From NCBI GenBank assembly GCA_963790505.1, contig CAWBOT010000004.1, positions 930,001 to 994,000 on the forward strand: a stretch of 64,000 bases of DNA, in the 5' to 3' direction. Shown piece by piece: positions 25,072 to 34,242 of this stretch. Source of the stretch: Acidisarcina sp963790505. Its GTDB lineage: Bacteria; Acidobacteriota; Terriglobia; Terriglobales; Acidobacteriaceae. Under the pieces are notes generated by a model. The model worked only from the letters and a program-made list of their open reading frames with translations, was not told where the DNA came from and did not search any database. Position 1 is the first letter of the stretch. Each line of letters starts with the position of its first letter. The translations under genes and the position numbers were made by a program.

Positions 25072-26664
25072 TTAGTTCCCGGCCTTTGCCGCCTGCTCAG
25101 GTTTCTCGTCGCTCTCAGGCAGCCTCCACGAGAAGAGCACCCCGCCAGCGCCGGTAAGCAAGTATTGCTTGCCATCGAGCATGTAGGTAATCGGCGAGCT
25201 CTGCATCGGCGCGCCCAGCCCGGCATGCCACAGCGTCTTGCCGTTGCTGGTGTCGAGGGCAAGAGCATTGCCTCGACCATCGCCGGTAAAGGCAATGCCG
25301 GAATCGGTGGTGAGTACGCCGGCTCCGGCGCCCCCGTGGCCGAGTTCGTGACTCCAGCGAATCTTTCCGGTCTGGTAGTCGATCGCCTCGAGCACTCCGT
25401 TCCCCCAAAGGCCGTAGTCCGCGCCCGCCCAGCCATACGTGCCGTCGGCTGGCTTGGCAAAGTAGAGACTGTAGCTGTGATGGGCATCGACCAGGAACAA
25501 TCCCGTCTTTGGATCGAAGCTGGGAGACCGATAGTTGGTCATGCCGCCCTCGTCGGGGGCGATTAACCGGCCGTCGGGCGCGGGTTCCTTGTCGGGGTTA
25601 GGAATCGGCTGGCCCTTCTTGTCGATCCCCAGCGTCCAGTTGGTGGGGCCGAAGGGAGTGGTCAGCAAATTCTCGCCGGTGGCGCGGTCCAGCACGACGT
25701 AGTAGCCGTTGCGCGAGGCCTGCATCAGCATCTTGCGCGGCTTGCCGTTGAAGTTGCCGTCGACCAGCACCGGGATCTCAACCGCGTCCCAATCGTGGGT
25801 GTCGTGGGGCGAAACCTGGAAAGACCAGACGAGCTTGCCGGTGTCGGGGTTGAGCGCGACGATACTGCATGTATAGAGGTCGTCTCCGGGCCGCGTCTTG
25901 CCCTCGAGCACGGGCGTTGGATTGCCCGTCCCCCAGTAGATCAGGTTGAGATCGGGATCGTAGGTGCCGGGCATCCAGGTCGTTCCGCCGGTGGTACGGT
26001 TCGGGGTGCCTTCGGGCGGATCGACGTCCCACTGCCATTGCAACTCGCCATTTTCCGGGTCGATGGATTTGACGAAGGTTGGCAGGTTGTCGAGATCGCC
26101 ACCGATCCCCACGATGACGTGGTTGCCGACGATCAAAGGCGCTTCGGTGGTCCAATATCCCAGGTTCACATCGGCAATCTGGATCTTCCAGCGTACGCTG
26201 CCGTCTTTGGCGTTAAGCGAGACCATGTGCGCGTCGGGGCTCATAAAGAACAGCCAATCTTTGTAGATCGCGACGCCGCGCTGGCCGATGTGGTCGCCCT
26301 TGTTGGGCGGATACTGGTAGTGCCAAAGCTGGTGGCCGGAGCGCGCATCGATCGCCCAGACGTTGTCCGGGACGGTAAAGTACAGGATTCCGTCGACGAG
26401 GATGGGCGTGGCTTTGATCGTGGCGTTCTGGCCGGTCTGATAAGCCCAGGCCAGGCTGAGATCGTTGACGTTGGCGGGGGTGATCTGGGTAAGGCTGCTG
26501 TGGCGGCGGCCGGAGTAATCGCCATGGTATCCCGGCCAACTGTCGGCCGGGGGGTGGAGCAGCCATTGGTCGGTAACGTTCTGGGCGGAAGCGGCGGCCA
26601 GCAGGGCGGCGCTCAAAGCGAGAAGCGATGCGATTTTTGGAATGCTCATGCGGATCGGAAACAT
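25072..26664 (-). CDS. PQQ-dependent dehydrogenase-like beta-propeller protein
   Basis: A 530-residue exported quinoprotein with a signal peptide ending AAASAQ. The eight-bladed propeller contains GGTTWMPGTYDPDLN, YWGTGNPTP (the Asn that ligands the metal) and HDTHDWDAVE (the probable catalytic Asp), matching PQQ alcohol dehydrogenases. It lacks the vicinal Cys-Cys at the usual place (GQRGVAIYKD is found there) and has no C-terminal cytochrome c domain. Oxidation of an alcohol or sugar in the periplasm is likely, but the substrate is open. The ATG at 26664 follows GGTGAA; Met at 26649 is an alternative. It is convergent with the ADOP permease. Confidence 0.83.
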   Translation of the reverse strand: MFPIRMSIPKIASLLALSAALLAAASAQNVTDQWLLHPPADSWPGYHGDYSGRRHSSLTQITPANVNDLSLAWAYQTGQNATIKATPILVDGILYFTVPDNVWAIDARSGHQLWHYQYPPNKGDHIGQRGVAIYKDWLFFMSPDAHMVSLNAKDGSVRWKIQIADVNLGYWTTEAPLIVGNHVIVGIGGDLDNLPTFVKSIDPENGELQWQWDVDPPEGTPNRTTGGTTWMPGTYDPDLNLIYWGTGNPTPVLEGKTRPGDDLYTCSIVALNPDTGKLVWSFQVSPHDTHDWDAVEIPVLVDGNFNGKPRKMLMQASRNGYYVVLDRATGENLLTTPFGPTNWTLGIDKKGQPIPNPDKEPAPDGRLIAPDEGGMTNYRSPSFDPKTGLFLVDAHHSYSLYFAKPADGTYGWAGADYGLWGNGVLEAIDYQTGKIRWSHELGHGGAGAGVLTTDSGIAFTGDGRGNALALDTSNGKTLWHAGLGAPMQSSPITYMLDGKQYLLTGAGGVLFSWRLPESDEKPEQAAKAGN

Positions 26665-26791
26665 TTCACCAGGGCCCGGCACAACTTCCTTTGGGCGGAT
26701 GAGGGAAGTATTTCACATCGGGCGGTGAGTTCGTCCGCCGCAAAGGACTCCGCTTCGACCACCTGATAAACTTCCACCGAAGGAGCAATCC

Positions 26792-27502
26792 ATGGTCGAA
26801 GTCCTCCCATCCATCCTCTCTGCCGACTTCGCCCACCTCGCCGACGATGTTGCGGCCGCGGAGCGCGGCGGCGCCAGGACCATCCACGTCGATGTGATGG
26901 ACGGCCACTTCGTTCCCAATCTCTCGCTCGGCTTTCCGGTCATTACCTCCCTGCGCAAAGCTACGAAGCTCATCTTCGATTGCCACCTGATGATCGAAAA
27001 CCCGGACTTCTTCATTTCTGACTTTGCAGCGGCAGGCGCGAATTGGATCGGGGTTCACTATGAGGCCTGCCGTCACCTGCATCGCACCCTGGAGCACATC
27101 CGCGAGCACGGCATGGAGCCAGGGGTAGTCATCAATCCCGCGACGCCGGTGGCCCTCCTCGACGAAGTTCTTCCTATGGTCCACCATGTATTGGTGATGA
27201 GCGTGAACCCCGGTTTTGGCGGGCAGAAATTCATTCCCTTCGCACTGGACAAGATCAGCCGGCTGAAGAAGATCCGCGAAGAGCGCGGCCTTAAATACCT
27301 GATCGAGGTTGACGGCGGCGTCGATGACCAAACCATCGAATCGGTCGTCAAAGCTGGAGCAGACCTCTTGGTTGCCGGCAATGCCGTCTTTGGCAAAGGC
27401 GACGGCGAAACGGCAACCCGCGAGTTGACGCTGGCCGCGCTGACCGCCGCCGGCCAGGCACGCGAGGCGAAAAAGCAGGAAGCCGTCGGGACGGCCGGCT
27501 AA
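26792..27502 (+). CDS. rpe: Ribulose-phosphate 3-epimerase
   Basis: A 236-residue TIM-barrel enzyme of the pentose phosphate pathway that interconverts ribulose 5-phosphate and xylulose 5-phosphate. Signatures: ILSADFAHL, HVDVMDGHFVPN (metal-binding His and catalytic Asp), DCHLMIENP, SVNPGFGGQ and VDGGVDDQT with the second catalytic Asp. AAGGAG lies 8 bases before the ATG. The length is standard with a short charged tail. It is transcribed in the same direction as the following BamD-like gene, 100 bases apart. Confidence 0.95.
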   Translation: MVEVLPSILSADFAHLADDVAAAERGGARTIHVDVMDGHFVPNLSLGFPVITSLRKATKLIFDCHLMIENPDFFISDFAAAGANWIGVHYEACRHLHRTLEHIREHGMEPGVVINPATPVALLDEVLPMVHHVLVMSVNPGFGGQKFIPFALDKISRLKKIREERGLKYLIEVDGGVDDQTIESVVKAGADLLVAGNAVFGKGDGETATRELTLAALTAAGQAREAKKQEAVGTAG

Positions 27503-27602
27503 GAACCCCGTCGCCCAGTTTGCCCGGAAAATCGACCGCCGGAGCGTAGCAGGCCTCCGGCTTCATGCAATAGACTAAGAGTGCAGTTTGGGTTGAGGTG
27601 TC

Positions 27603-29177
27603 ATGCAGCGTTTTCTAATCCGTTTTTCCAGCGCCTTGTTGGTCATTCCCCTTGTTCTTCCCGCCCACGGCGGCGAACTCTTCGGCAAGAAGAAGTCCGG
27701 CAAGAAGCCCAACACCAGCAACCCGCTCGCCAACCTGGATTCCAAGCAGCCGGATAAGCAGCTTTACGATAAGGCGATGCTCGCGCTGAAAAAGGGCCAT
27801 TATGACGTCTGCCGCCTCGATCTGCAGACGCTGCTCAATACCTATCCCGACTCCGAATACCAGATGCGTGCCAAGCTGGCCATCGGCGATAGCTGGTTCA
27901 AAGAGGGTGGTTCAGCGGCCTACACTCAGGCCGAATCGGAGTACAAGGATTTCATTACCTTCTTCCCGAATGTGCCGGAAGCTGCCGAGGCGCAGATGCG
28001 GGTAGCGGACATCTACTACATGCAGATGGAGAAGCCCGACCGCGATTACACCAATGTGCAGCGCGCCGAGCAGGAATACCGGCAGATGATCAATCAGTTC
28101 CCTGATTCGCCGCTCATTCCCCGCGCCCAGCAGCACCTTCGCGACGTGCAGGAGGTACTCGCGCAAAGGCAATATGAAATTGGCGTCTTCTACTCGAGCC
28201 ACGACAACTATGCGGCGAGTATCGCCCGGTTGCAGACCGTTGCCGACAGCTATCCGCTTTTCAGTCACAGTGATCTGACCCTGATCGCGCTGGGTGACGC
28301 CTATGCTGCCGAGGCACGCGCGGTGCAGGCACCGACCTTCAAGATTCCGCCAGCGGCCAAAGAGCGCATGGCGGCAATTTATGACGACCAGGCTGCCGCG
28401 GCATACTCCAAGGTGGTCACGAAATACGCGATGGCGCCGCACGTCGAGGACGCCAAGGACCGGCTGATCGCCCTGGGGCGTCCGGTACCCGAGCCTACGC
28501 AGGAGGAACTGGCCGAGAGCCAGGCCGAAGAAGAGAGCCGCGTTCCCGTCAAGCTGTCGCAGCGGGCGGTCTTGCTGTTCACTCCCAGGCCTTCGACGGT
28601 AGACGCCGCGCACGTTGGCCAGCCGACGATGGTTGATCCTCCGGCCACCTATGCGCCGCAGGTTACCAAGGCCTCATTGAATGCTTATAACATCGCGATT
28701 GGCAAAGCGCCGGCGTCTCCTGCAGAGGCCGCGCCGAGCGATGTTTCGAATGGCACTGCGCCGCCGCGCAGCGACCAGCCCGCGCCTCCTCCTACGATCG
28801 AGAATGTGCCTGATAATAGCGGCAGTGGCTCTGGCGTGGGGGCGGAAATCATTACACCTTCGAGCAATGGCGCTGGCGCTGCTCCGTCGCCGGCGGCGAA
28901 TCCGCCCGCCACAGCTCCTCCAGCGACAGCCATTCCGGACAGCGGTGGTCTGAAGCCAGTTGGCCCGGCGAACGCCACTGCGCTGCCGAGCGTTGACAAG
29001 CCGGCCGACGCACCCAGCCAGGTCAACGATGTCAAGAACGCTCCCGCCCAGGTCACCACCGGAACCACCTCGGGGGCGACCGACAAGAAGGGCGATCGCG
29101 GCAAGTACGATTCGGACAAGGAGTCGTCCAGTAAGCACAAGAAGAAGAAAGGTCTCGACAAGCTCAATCCTTTCTAA
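27603..29177 (+). CDS. BamD-like secreted TPR protein with long disordered tail
   Basis: A 524-residue exported protein. The signal peptide spans residues 1-25 and ends PAHGG, with no lipobox Cys, unlike classical BamD. Residues about 50-280 form TPR/Sel1-like helical repeats of the BamD type, with YDKAMLALKKGHYD, LLNTYPDSEY and QFPDSPLIPRAQ as typical turns. BamD helps deliver outer-membrane proteins to BamA. Residues about 300-524 are Pro/Ala/Thr/Ser-rich low complexity, ending in a Lys-rich segment (KHKKKKGLDK). Acidobacterial homologues are commonly annotated as BamD. A strong terminator follows at 29199. Confidence 0.8.
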   Translation: MQRFLIRFSSALLVIPLVLPAHGGELFGKKKSGKKPNTSNPLANLDSKQPDKQLYDKAMLALKKGHYDVCRLDLQTLLNTYPDSEYQMRAKLAIGDSWFKEGGSAAYTQAESEYKDFITFFPNVPEAAEAQMRVADIYYMQMEKPDRDYTNVQRAEQEYRQMINQFPDSPLIPRAQQHLRDVQEVLAQRQYEIGVFYSSHDNYAASIARLQTVADSYPLFSHSDLTLIALGDAYAAEARAVQAPTFKIPPAAKERMAAIYDDQAAAAYSKVVTKYAMAPHVEDAKDRLIALGRPVPEPTQEELAESQAEEESRVPVKLSQRAVLLFTPRPSTVDAAHVGQPTMVDPPATYAPQVTKASLNAYNIAIGKAPASPAEAAPSDVSNGTAPPRSDQPAPPPTIENVPDNSGSGSGVGAEIITPSSNGAGAAPSPAANPPATAPPATAIPDSGGLKPVGPANATALPSVDKPADAPSQVNDVKNAPAQVTTGTTSGATDKKGDRGKYDSDKESSSKHKKKKGLDKLNPF

Positions 29178-29198
29178 ATCGGCCATGAAACGGTGCAG

Positions 29199-29225
29199 AA
29201 AAGGCCGCTGCTTGCGGCCTTTTTC
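29199..29225 (+). terminator. Rho-independent terminator
   Basis: GGCCGC at 29203-29208, a 5-base loop, GCGGCC at 29214-29219 and then five T residues with a C. A flanking A-run extends the stem. It lies 22 bases after the BamD-like gene and before valS. Confidence 0.85.
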
Positions 29226-29305
29226 ATTCCGGTTTTCCTGGCGCCCGGCGCTGTGAAGCACTGCTTTTCGCTATGCTATCGTCGAGATGAATCGAGTAAA
29301 GTAAC

Positions 29306-32053
29306 GTGCCCCACGAACTCCCCAAAGCCTACGACCCCGCAGCGATCGAAGATCGCTGGGCGGAATACTGGGTCAACGAGCGTCTCTTCGAGCAGCCCTC
29401 GCCGGAGCCGAAAGACGCCGATGACCGCAAGCCTTTTACGGTCCTGCTGCCTCCGCCGAACGTGACCGGTCGCCTGCATATGGGCCACATGTTCGAGCAG
29501 ACAGAGACCGACATCCTCATTCGCTGGCATCGCATGTTGGGCGACCGCACCCTCTGGGTCCCGGGGACTGACCATGCCGGCATCGCCACTCAATTGATGG
29601 TTGAGCGTCAGATAGCCGAGGAGGGCAAGACGCGCCGGGGGCTCGGCCGCGAAGCCTTCCTCGAACGCGTCTGGCAGTGGAAGCAGCTCTATGGCGGCGC
29701 GATCCTCGATCAGATGAAGCGCCTCGGCGCCAGCGTCGACTGGCGGCGCGAATACTTCACCATGAGCGACGAGCTCTCGGTTGCGGTGCGCGAGGCTTTC
29801 GTTCGCCTGCACGAACAGGGGCTGGTCTATCGCGGGGCATACATCGTCAATTGGTGCCCCGGCTGCCAGACAGCAATCTCCGACCTCGAAGTCGTTCACG
29901 AAGAGCAGAAGGGCAGTCTTTGGGAAATTCGGTACGGGGTTGTTGAAGAACCGGGCAGTTACGTCACCATAGCAACCACTCGTCCCGAGACGATGCTCGG
30001 TGATACAGCAGTTGCTGTTCATCCCGATGACGAACGGTATCTTCATCTCCACGGCAAGCGCTTGCGCCTGCCTTTGATGGGGCGCGAGATTCCCATCGTT
30101 ACCGACGATTACGTCAGCCGCGAATTCGGCACCGGCGCGGTCAAGATCACGCCTGCGCACGATCCGAATGACTTCGCCATCGGCCAGCGCCATGGTCTGC
30201 CCTCGATCAGCATCATGGACGAGACCGCTCATATCAATTCTGAAGGCGGCGTCTACGCCGGACTCGATCGCTATGCAGCGCGGGCAAAGATCGTCGCAGA
30301 CCTTGAATCGCAGGGATATCTGGTTGCAGTCAAAGAGCACTTTAACAAGGTCGGCAAGTGCGACCGCTCAAAGGATGTGGTCGAGCCGCGTCTCTCGAAC
30401 CAATGGTTCATCAAAATCCAACCGCTCGCCGATCACGCCATCGCTGCGGTCGAGCAGGGTTATATCAAGATTGGCCCCGACCAATATCGCAAGACCTACC
30501 TTGAGTGGATGAGGAACATCCACGACTGGTGCATCTCGCGGCAGCTCTGGTGGGGGCATCGCATCCCTGCGTGGCATTGCGAAACTTGCAAGCAGATCAC
30601 CGTTGCACGCGAGGCGCCCTCCGTCTGCCAACACTGCGGAAGTGGAGCGATCACCCAGGAGACCGACGTCCTGGATACATGGTTCTCGTCGGGCCTATTG
30701 CCCATCACCGTCTTCGGATGGCCTAAGATCACCGCTGATCTCGAGACCTTCTATCCGACGCAACTCCTCGTCACCGGCTTCGACATCCTCTTCTTCTGGG
30801 TCGCGAGGATGATCATGCTCGGCTGCCACTTCATGCTTGACGTCCCCATGCCCGACGGTTCCGAGCGGACGCTCAAAGATGCTGTGCCCTTCCGCGAGGT
30901 TCACATCCACGCGCTGGTGCGCGACGCCGATCGGCAGAAGATGTCGAAGACCAAGGGCAACGTCATCGACCCGATCGAGATCGTCAAGCGCTTCGGAACA
31001 GATGCAGTGCGGTTTACCCTTGCGGCGATGGCCTCGCCCGGCACCGACATCGCCTTCAGCGAAGCTCGCACGGAGGGATATCGCGCCTTCGCCAACAAGA
31101 TCTGGAACGCGGCCCGCTTCATCTTTATGAACATGGATCGCGCTGCCGAGGCGGGCATTGCCGTCGATCCGGCCAAGCTGCTCGTTGACCCTGTGCTCGC
31201 GCCTTCGAGTCCGATCGAGGCCCGCTGGATCGTTTCTCGCCTGCATACGACCGCCGGTGAAGTGAACCAGGCGCTTGCCGAGTATCGTTTCGACGAAGCC
31301 GCGAATACCATCTACCAGTTCTTCTGGGGTGATTTCTGCGACTGGTATCTGGAGATCGTGAAGTTGCGGCTGGACTTTAGCGAAACCGCCGACAAAGAGG
31401 CCACCCGCTCCGCCCTGGCGACGTTGATCGGCGTCTTCGAATCGGCGTTGCGCCTGCTCTCGCCCTTCATGCCGTTCATCACCGAAGAGATCTGGCACGC
31501 GCTGTACGATCAGAAGGCGCCCGCGGCGTCGATCGCGTTGACGCGCTACCCGCGGCCCGTGGCCGAGCATATCGATCCGGTATACGAAAACCAGATGACG
31601 CTGTTGCAGGAGCTGATCGTGACCCTCCGTGGACTCCGCAAAGATCTCGATGTTCCGGAACGCGAGCAGGTTCCCGCATTCTTTCTCTCCTCCAACGGAA
31701 TTGACCGCTTTCTGAAGTCGAACACCGACATCGTCCAGAAACTCGCCCGCACCTCGTCGCTGGAAGTCGAAACCTCCTGGAGTCTTTCCTCATCGAACAC
31801 AAGGACCACGGCCAGCTTCACGACCGGGGTACTCTACGAAAGGCAGATCGACGTCGCTGCCGAACGCGAGCGCATTACCAAGGAACTCGCCAAGTACGAA
31901 AAGGAACTGCAAGGCAAGCTCGCCCAGCTCGGCAACGAAGCGTTCCTGGCAAAGGCGCCGGCAAACATCGTGGAAGGACTGCGTCTGCGCGCAGCCGAAT
32001 TGAAGGCGCTGATCGAAAAAGGTCGCAGTGACCTTGACGGACTTCCGACATAA
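29306..32053 (+). CDS. valS: Valyl-tRNA synthetase
   Basis: A 915-residue class Ia aminoacyl-tRNA synthetase. The HIGH signature appears as LHMGHM near residue 53, the large CP1 editing domain follows (GTDHAGIATQ, TTRPETMLGDTA), and KMSKTKGN at 545 is the KMSKS loop. The C-terminal part ends in a charged coiled-coil arm that is typical of ValRS. It charges tRNA-Val in the cytoplasm. Translation begins at GTG 29306 because an in-frame stop lies 18 bases upstream. There is no strong Shine-Dalgarno sequence. NadC follows within 30 bases. Confidence 0.96.
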   Translation: MPHELPKAYDPAAIEDRWAEYWVNERLFEQPSPEPKDADDRKPFTVLLPPPNVTGRLHMGHMFEQTETDILIRWHRMLGDRTLWVPGTDHAGIATQLMVERQIAEEGKTRRGLGREAFLERVWQWKQLYGGAILDQMKRLGASVDWRREYFTMSDELSVAVREAFVRLHEQGLVYRGAYIVNWCPGCQTAISDLEVVHEEQKGSLWEIRYGVVEEPGSYVTIATTRPETMLGDTAVAVHPDDERYLHLHGKRLRLPLMGREIPIVTDDYVSREFGTGAVKITPAHDPNDFAIGQRHGLPSISIMDETAHINSEGGVYAGLDRYAARAKIVADLESQGYLVAVKEHFNKVGKCDRSKDVVEPRLSNQWFIKIQPLADHAIAAVEQGYIKIGPDQYRKTYLEWMRNIHDWCISRQLWWGHRIPAWHCETCKQITVAREAPSVCQHCGSGAITQETDVLDTWFSSGLLPITVFGWPKITADLETFYPTQLLVTGFDILFFWVARMIMLGCHFMLDVPMPDGSERTLKDAVPFREVHIHALVRDADRQKMSKTKGNVIDPIEIVKRFGTDAVRFTLAAMASPGTDIAFSEARTEGYRAFANKIWNAARFIFMNMDRAAEAGIAVDPAKLLVDPVLAPSSPIEARWIVSRLHTTAGEVNQALAEYRFDEAANTIYQFFWGDFCDWYLEIVKLRLDFSETADKEATRSALATLIGVFESALRLLSPFMPFITEEIWHALYDQKAPAASIALTRYPRPVAEHIDPVYENQMTLLQELIVTLRGLRKDLDVPEREQVPAFFLSSNGIDRFLKSNTDIVQKLARTSSLEVETSWSLSSSNTRTTASFTTGVLYERQIDVAAERERITKELAKYEKELQGKLAQLGNEAFLAKAPANIVEGLRLRAAELKALIEKGRSDLDGLPT

Positions 32054-32081
32054 ATGCAAGTGTAACCGTCACGGATACATA

Positions 32082-32966
32082 ATGGACTGGAAAAGCAAAC
32101 GCGTCACCGCACTCCTCGAACAAGCCCTCCGCGAAGACAAGGCGACCAAAGACGCGACCACCGCGATCACCATCGATCCGACGCTGCGCGCCTCCGGCAC
32201 GATCATCGCCAAGCAGGAGTGCATTGTCGCAGGTATCGGCTGCATCTCCCGCTTTCTTGAAATCTTCGCGCAGTATGACGAGCAGCCATCAGGCCGCTTC
32301 GAGGTGATCAGCCATCCGGAGATCTTCGACGGCGTTCGCGTAAAGCCTGGGCAGGCGCTGGCGGTAATTCGTCACAATGCGCGTGTCATTCTCGCCTGCG
32401 AGCGCGTGATCCTCAACCTGTTGCAACACATGAGCGGCGTCGCGACTATCACGCGCCGTTATGTCGATGAAGTGAAGGGCACCAAGGTCAAAGTTCTCGA
32501 TACGCGCAAGACCATGCCCGGCATGAGGGTGCTCGACAAATATGCCGTCCGCTGCGGCGGCGGCGAGAACCACCGTCTCGATCTGTCCGACGGCATTCTC
32601 ATCAAGAACAACCACATCTCGCTCGGCGGCGGCCTCAAGAAAGTGTTAGCCGCGGCCCTCGAGCGTCGTCAGCCTGGCCGGACGGTTGAGGTAGAAGTGA
32701 GAACCTTCGAAGAACTTAACGCAGCCCTTGACGGCGGCGCGGAAGCCATTCTGCTCGATAACATGGTGCCGGCTGAAATCAAGAAGGCGGTCGAGATCGT
32801 TCGTGGGCGCGGCCTCAAGATCCCGCTCGAAGCCTCCGGCGGCATCGTCCTTGAAAACATCCGCAAGTATGCGCTCGCGGGAGTCGACTGCATCTCCGTC
32901 GGCGCCCTCACTCACTCCGCCGCGGCCGTCGACCTGAGCATGAAGATCACCGCCGAGATTTATTAG
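32082..32966 (+). CDS. nadC: Nicotinate-nucleotide pyrophosphorylase (quinolinate phosphoribosyltransferase)
   Basis: A 294-residue enzyme that makes nicotinate mononucleotide from quinolinate and PRPP in NAD synthesis. Diagnostic segments are ERVILNLLQHMSG, DTRKTMPGMR, KYAVRCGGGENHR, LIKNNHI, EVEVRTFEEL, ILLDNM and EASGGI. The ATG at 32082 lies 28 bases after the valS stop; an in-frame ATG at 32028 would overlap the valS end and add an atypical basic segment. The C terminus (GALTHSAAAVDLSMKI) is complete. Confidence 0.95.
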   Translation: MDWKSKRVTALLEQALREDKATKDATTAITIDPTLRASGTIIAKQECIVAGIGCISRFLEIFAQYDEQPSGRFEVISHPEIFDGVRVKPGQALAVIRHNARVILACERVILNLLQHMSGVATITRRYVDEVKGTKVKVLDTRKTMPGMRVLDKYAVRCGGGENHRLDLSDGILIKNNHISLGGGLKKVLAAALERRQPGRTVEVEVRTFEELNAALDGGAEAILLDNMVPAEIKKAVEIVRGRGLKIPLEASGGIVLENIRKYALAGVDCISVGALTHSAAAVDLSMKITAEIY

Positions 32967-33111
32967 CAGTTCTGGAAATCCTCAAACCTCATTATTCTCT
33001 CGAAAATCTCCTCATTAGCCTTCCCAGCGTCTCTGCAAGAGGGATAGAATTGCCGCGCAGAGGGAAAGCCGCGCAGCCGGTTTCCTTCAAGGTCGGCCCA
33101 GGAGGCATACT

Positions 33112-33540
33112 GTGGGCGGAATACCTTCCAATTACACCGTAGACATGAATCTCGACCTCGTGTCGCCGGTCGACCTGAGCGGAATTCCGACCAGCTACAA
33201 CATAGACATTACCAGCCTGCCGAAGATCCAGATTGGCCTCGACCCGATCACCATCAACCCGATTACCCTGAACCCGCTGGATATTGCGGTGCGGGTCACC
33301 GAAGCTCCCTCGATTCGCGCCCACGTGCCAGCAAACTTTAGCGTTGGCTTCTCTCTGCTCGGCTTTCAGCTGGCTTGCATCCGGCTTTGCGGCGAGGCGC
33401 AGGTGATCACCGAGCCCTACCATCCCAATCCTTGCGAGCCATGCGGCGCGGTGCCCATTCCAACTCCTTTACCTGTGCCGGTGCCAACTCCACCTCCGCC
33501 GCAGCCGGCTCCAAAGGCGCGCGGGGCAAAGGCGAAATAA
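33112..33540 (+). CDS. Unrecognised cytoplasmic protein with GIP repeats and Pro-rich basic tail
   Basis: A 142-residue protein with no signal peptide. Translation starts at GTG 33112 with AGGAGG 7 bases upstream. The first 75 residues look beta-repetitive: GIPSNYTVDM at 3 and GIPTSYNIDI at 24 are a clear internal repeat, and then DPITINPITLNPLDI alternates turns and strands. Residues about 89-112 hold four Cys (CIRLC, PCEPC), which could bind a metal. The tail from 114 is a proline stretch ending KARGAKAK. It is the first gene of a tight run with the three genes that follow and is probably co-transcribed with the polyprenyl synthetase and reductase. Function is not recognised. Confidence 0.65.
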   Translation: MGGIPSNYTVDMNLDLVSPVDLSGIPTSYNIDITSLPKIQIGLDPITINPITLNPLDIAVRVTEAPSIRAHVPANFSVGFSLLGFQLACIRLCGEAQVITEPYHPNPCEPCGAVPIPTPLPVPVPTPPPPQPAPKARGAKAK

Positions 33541-33543
33541 GTC

Positions 33544-34242
33544 ATGGCCACCGCACAGAGCCCTTTGCACTTCCGCGGCGGACCGGCTCGGCTGACCGCC
33601 ATGCTGCCATCGCGTGGAACCGCCCGTGCGGGGCGGTTGATTCTGGCCGACCGAGAGCCAGTGGCGCTGACGATCCGCCCCGTCCAGTCCTCGACGCTCT
33701 CTCTGATCAGCTTTCGACTCCCGAAGTCCATGCGACCGGGCTCCTACTCAGGAAGCGCTGAGGTCGGCGATGCGAAGATTCCGGTCGTGATCGAGGTCGA
33801 AGCGCGGCCTCGCCTTCGGTTCTTCCCCCCCAAGCTGTCGTTTCGCGGCGCGCCCGGCGCGAGGCTCAAGAGCAAAGTCACAGTCTTGAATCTGGGCAAT
33901 GTCGATCTCTCGATCCAGCCCGAATCGACCTTCTGCATCTTCGACAATCGCGGCGTCGATCGCGCGTTTTATGAGGCGCTCACGGCGAAAGAAGAGAACG
34001 GCAAGCGGCGCATTGACCGAGTGATGGATGAGCTTGCAGAGTCACACGGCGGCCTGGTGCGCGCGGTGGTACAGGAGGGTGCGGGTCCGCTTCCTACGGA
34101 GACAGCCCGCGAAGTCACGGTCGAGTTTCAGTTCTCTCACCGGATGCGGGCCGGCCAAGCCTACCGGGGAGGGTGGCTTATCTCCGAAACCAGTTTAGAG
34201 GTTGAGATCGACGCAACAGGCGAGGTGCGAGATGCCCAATAA
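33544..34242 (+). CDS. Unrecognised cytoplasmic protein with beta-sandwich-like domains
   Basis: A 232-residue protein without signal peptide or membrane segment, starting three bases after the previous gene. The N-terminal half shows strands with spacing typical of Ig-like domains (MRPGSYSGSAEV, IPVVIEVEARPRL). The central segment SKVTVLNLGNVDLSI resembles the start of a second such domain. Residues about 140-180 are charged and helical, containing FYEALTAKEENGKRR. The end overlaps the start of the next gene by 11 bases. No catalytic motif was seen. It is probably a structural or adaptor component of the isoprenoid cluster. Confidence 0.62.
   Translation: MATAQSPLHFRGGPARLTAMLPSRGTARAGRLILADREPVALTIRPVQSSTLSLISFRLPKSMRPGSYSGSAEVGDAKIPVVIEVEARPRLRFFPPKLSFRGAPGARLKSKVTVLNLGNVDLSIQPESTFCIFDNRGVDRAFYEALTAKEENGKRRIDRVMDELAESHGGLVRAVVQEGAGPLPTETAREVTVEFQFSHRMRAGQAYRGGWLISETSLEVEIDATGEVRDAQ

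Noticed and set aside
29276..30340. 354-codon minus-strand frame over the start of valS
   Set aside because: Fully antisense to the catalytic core of valS; no start signal.
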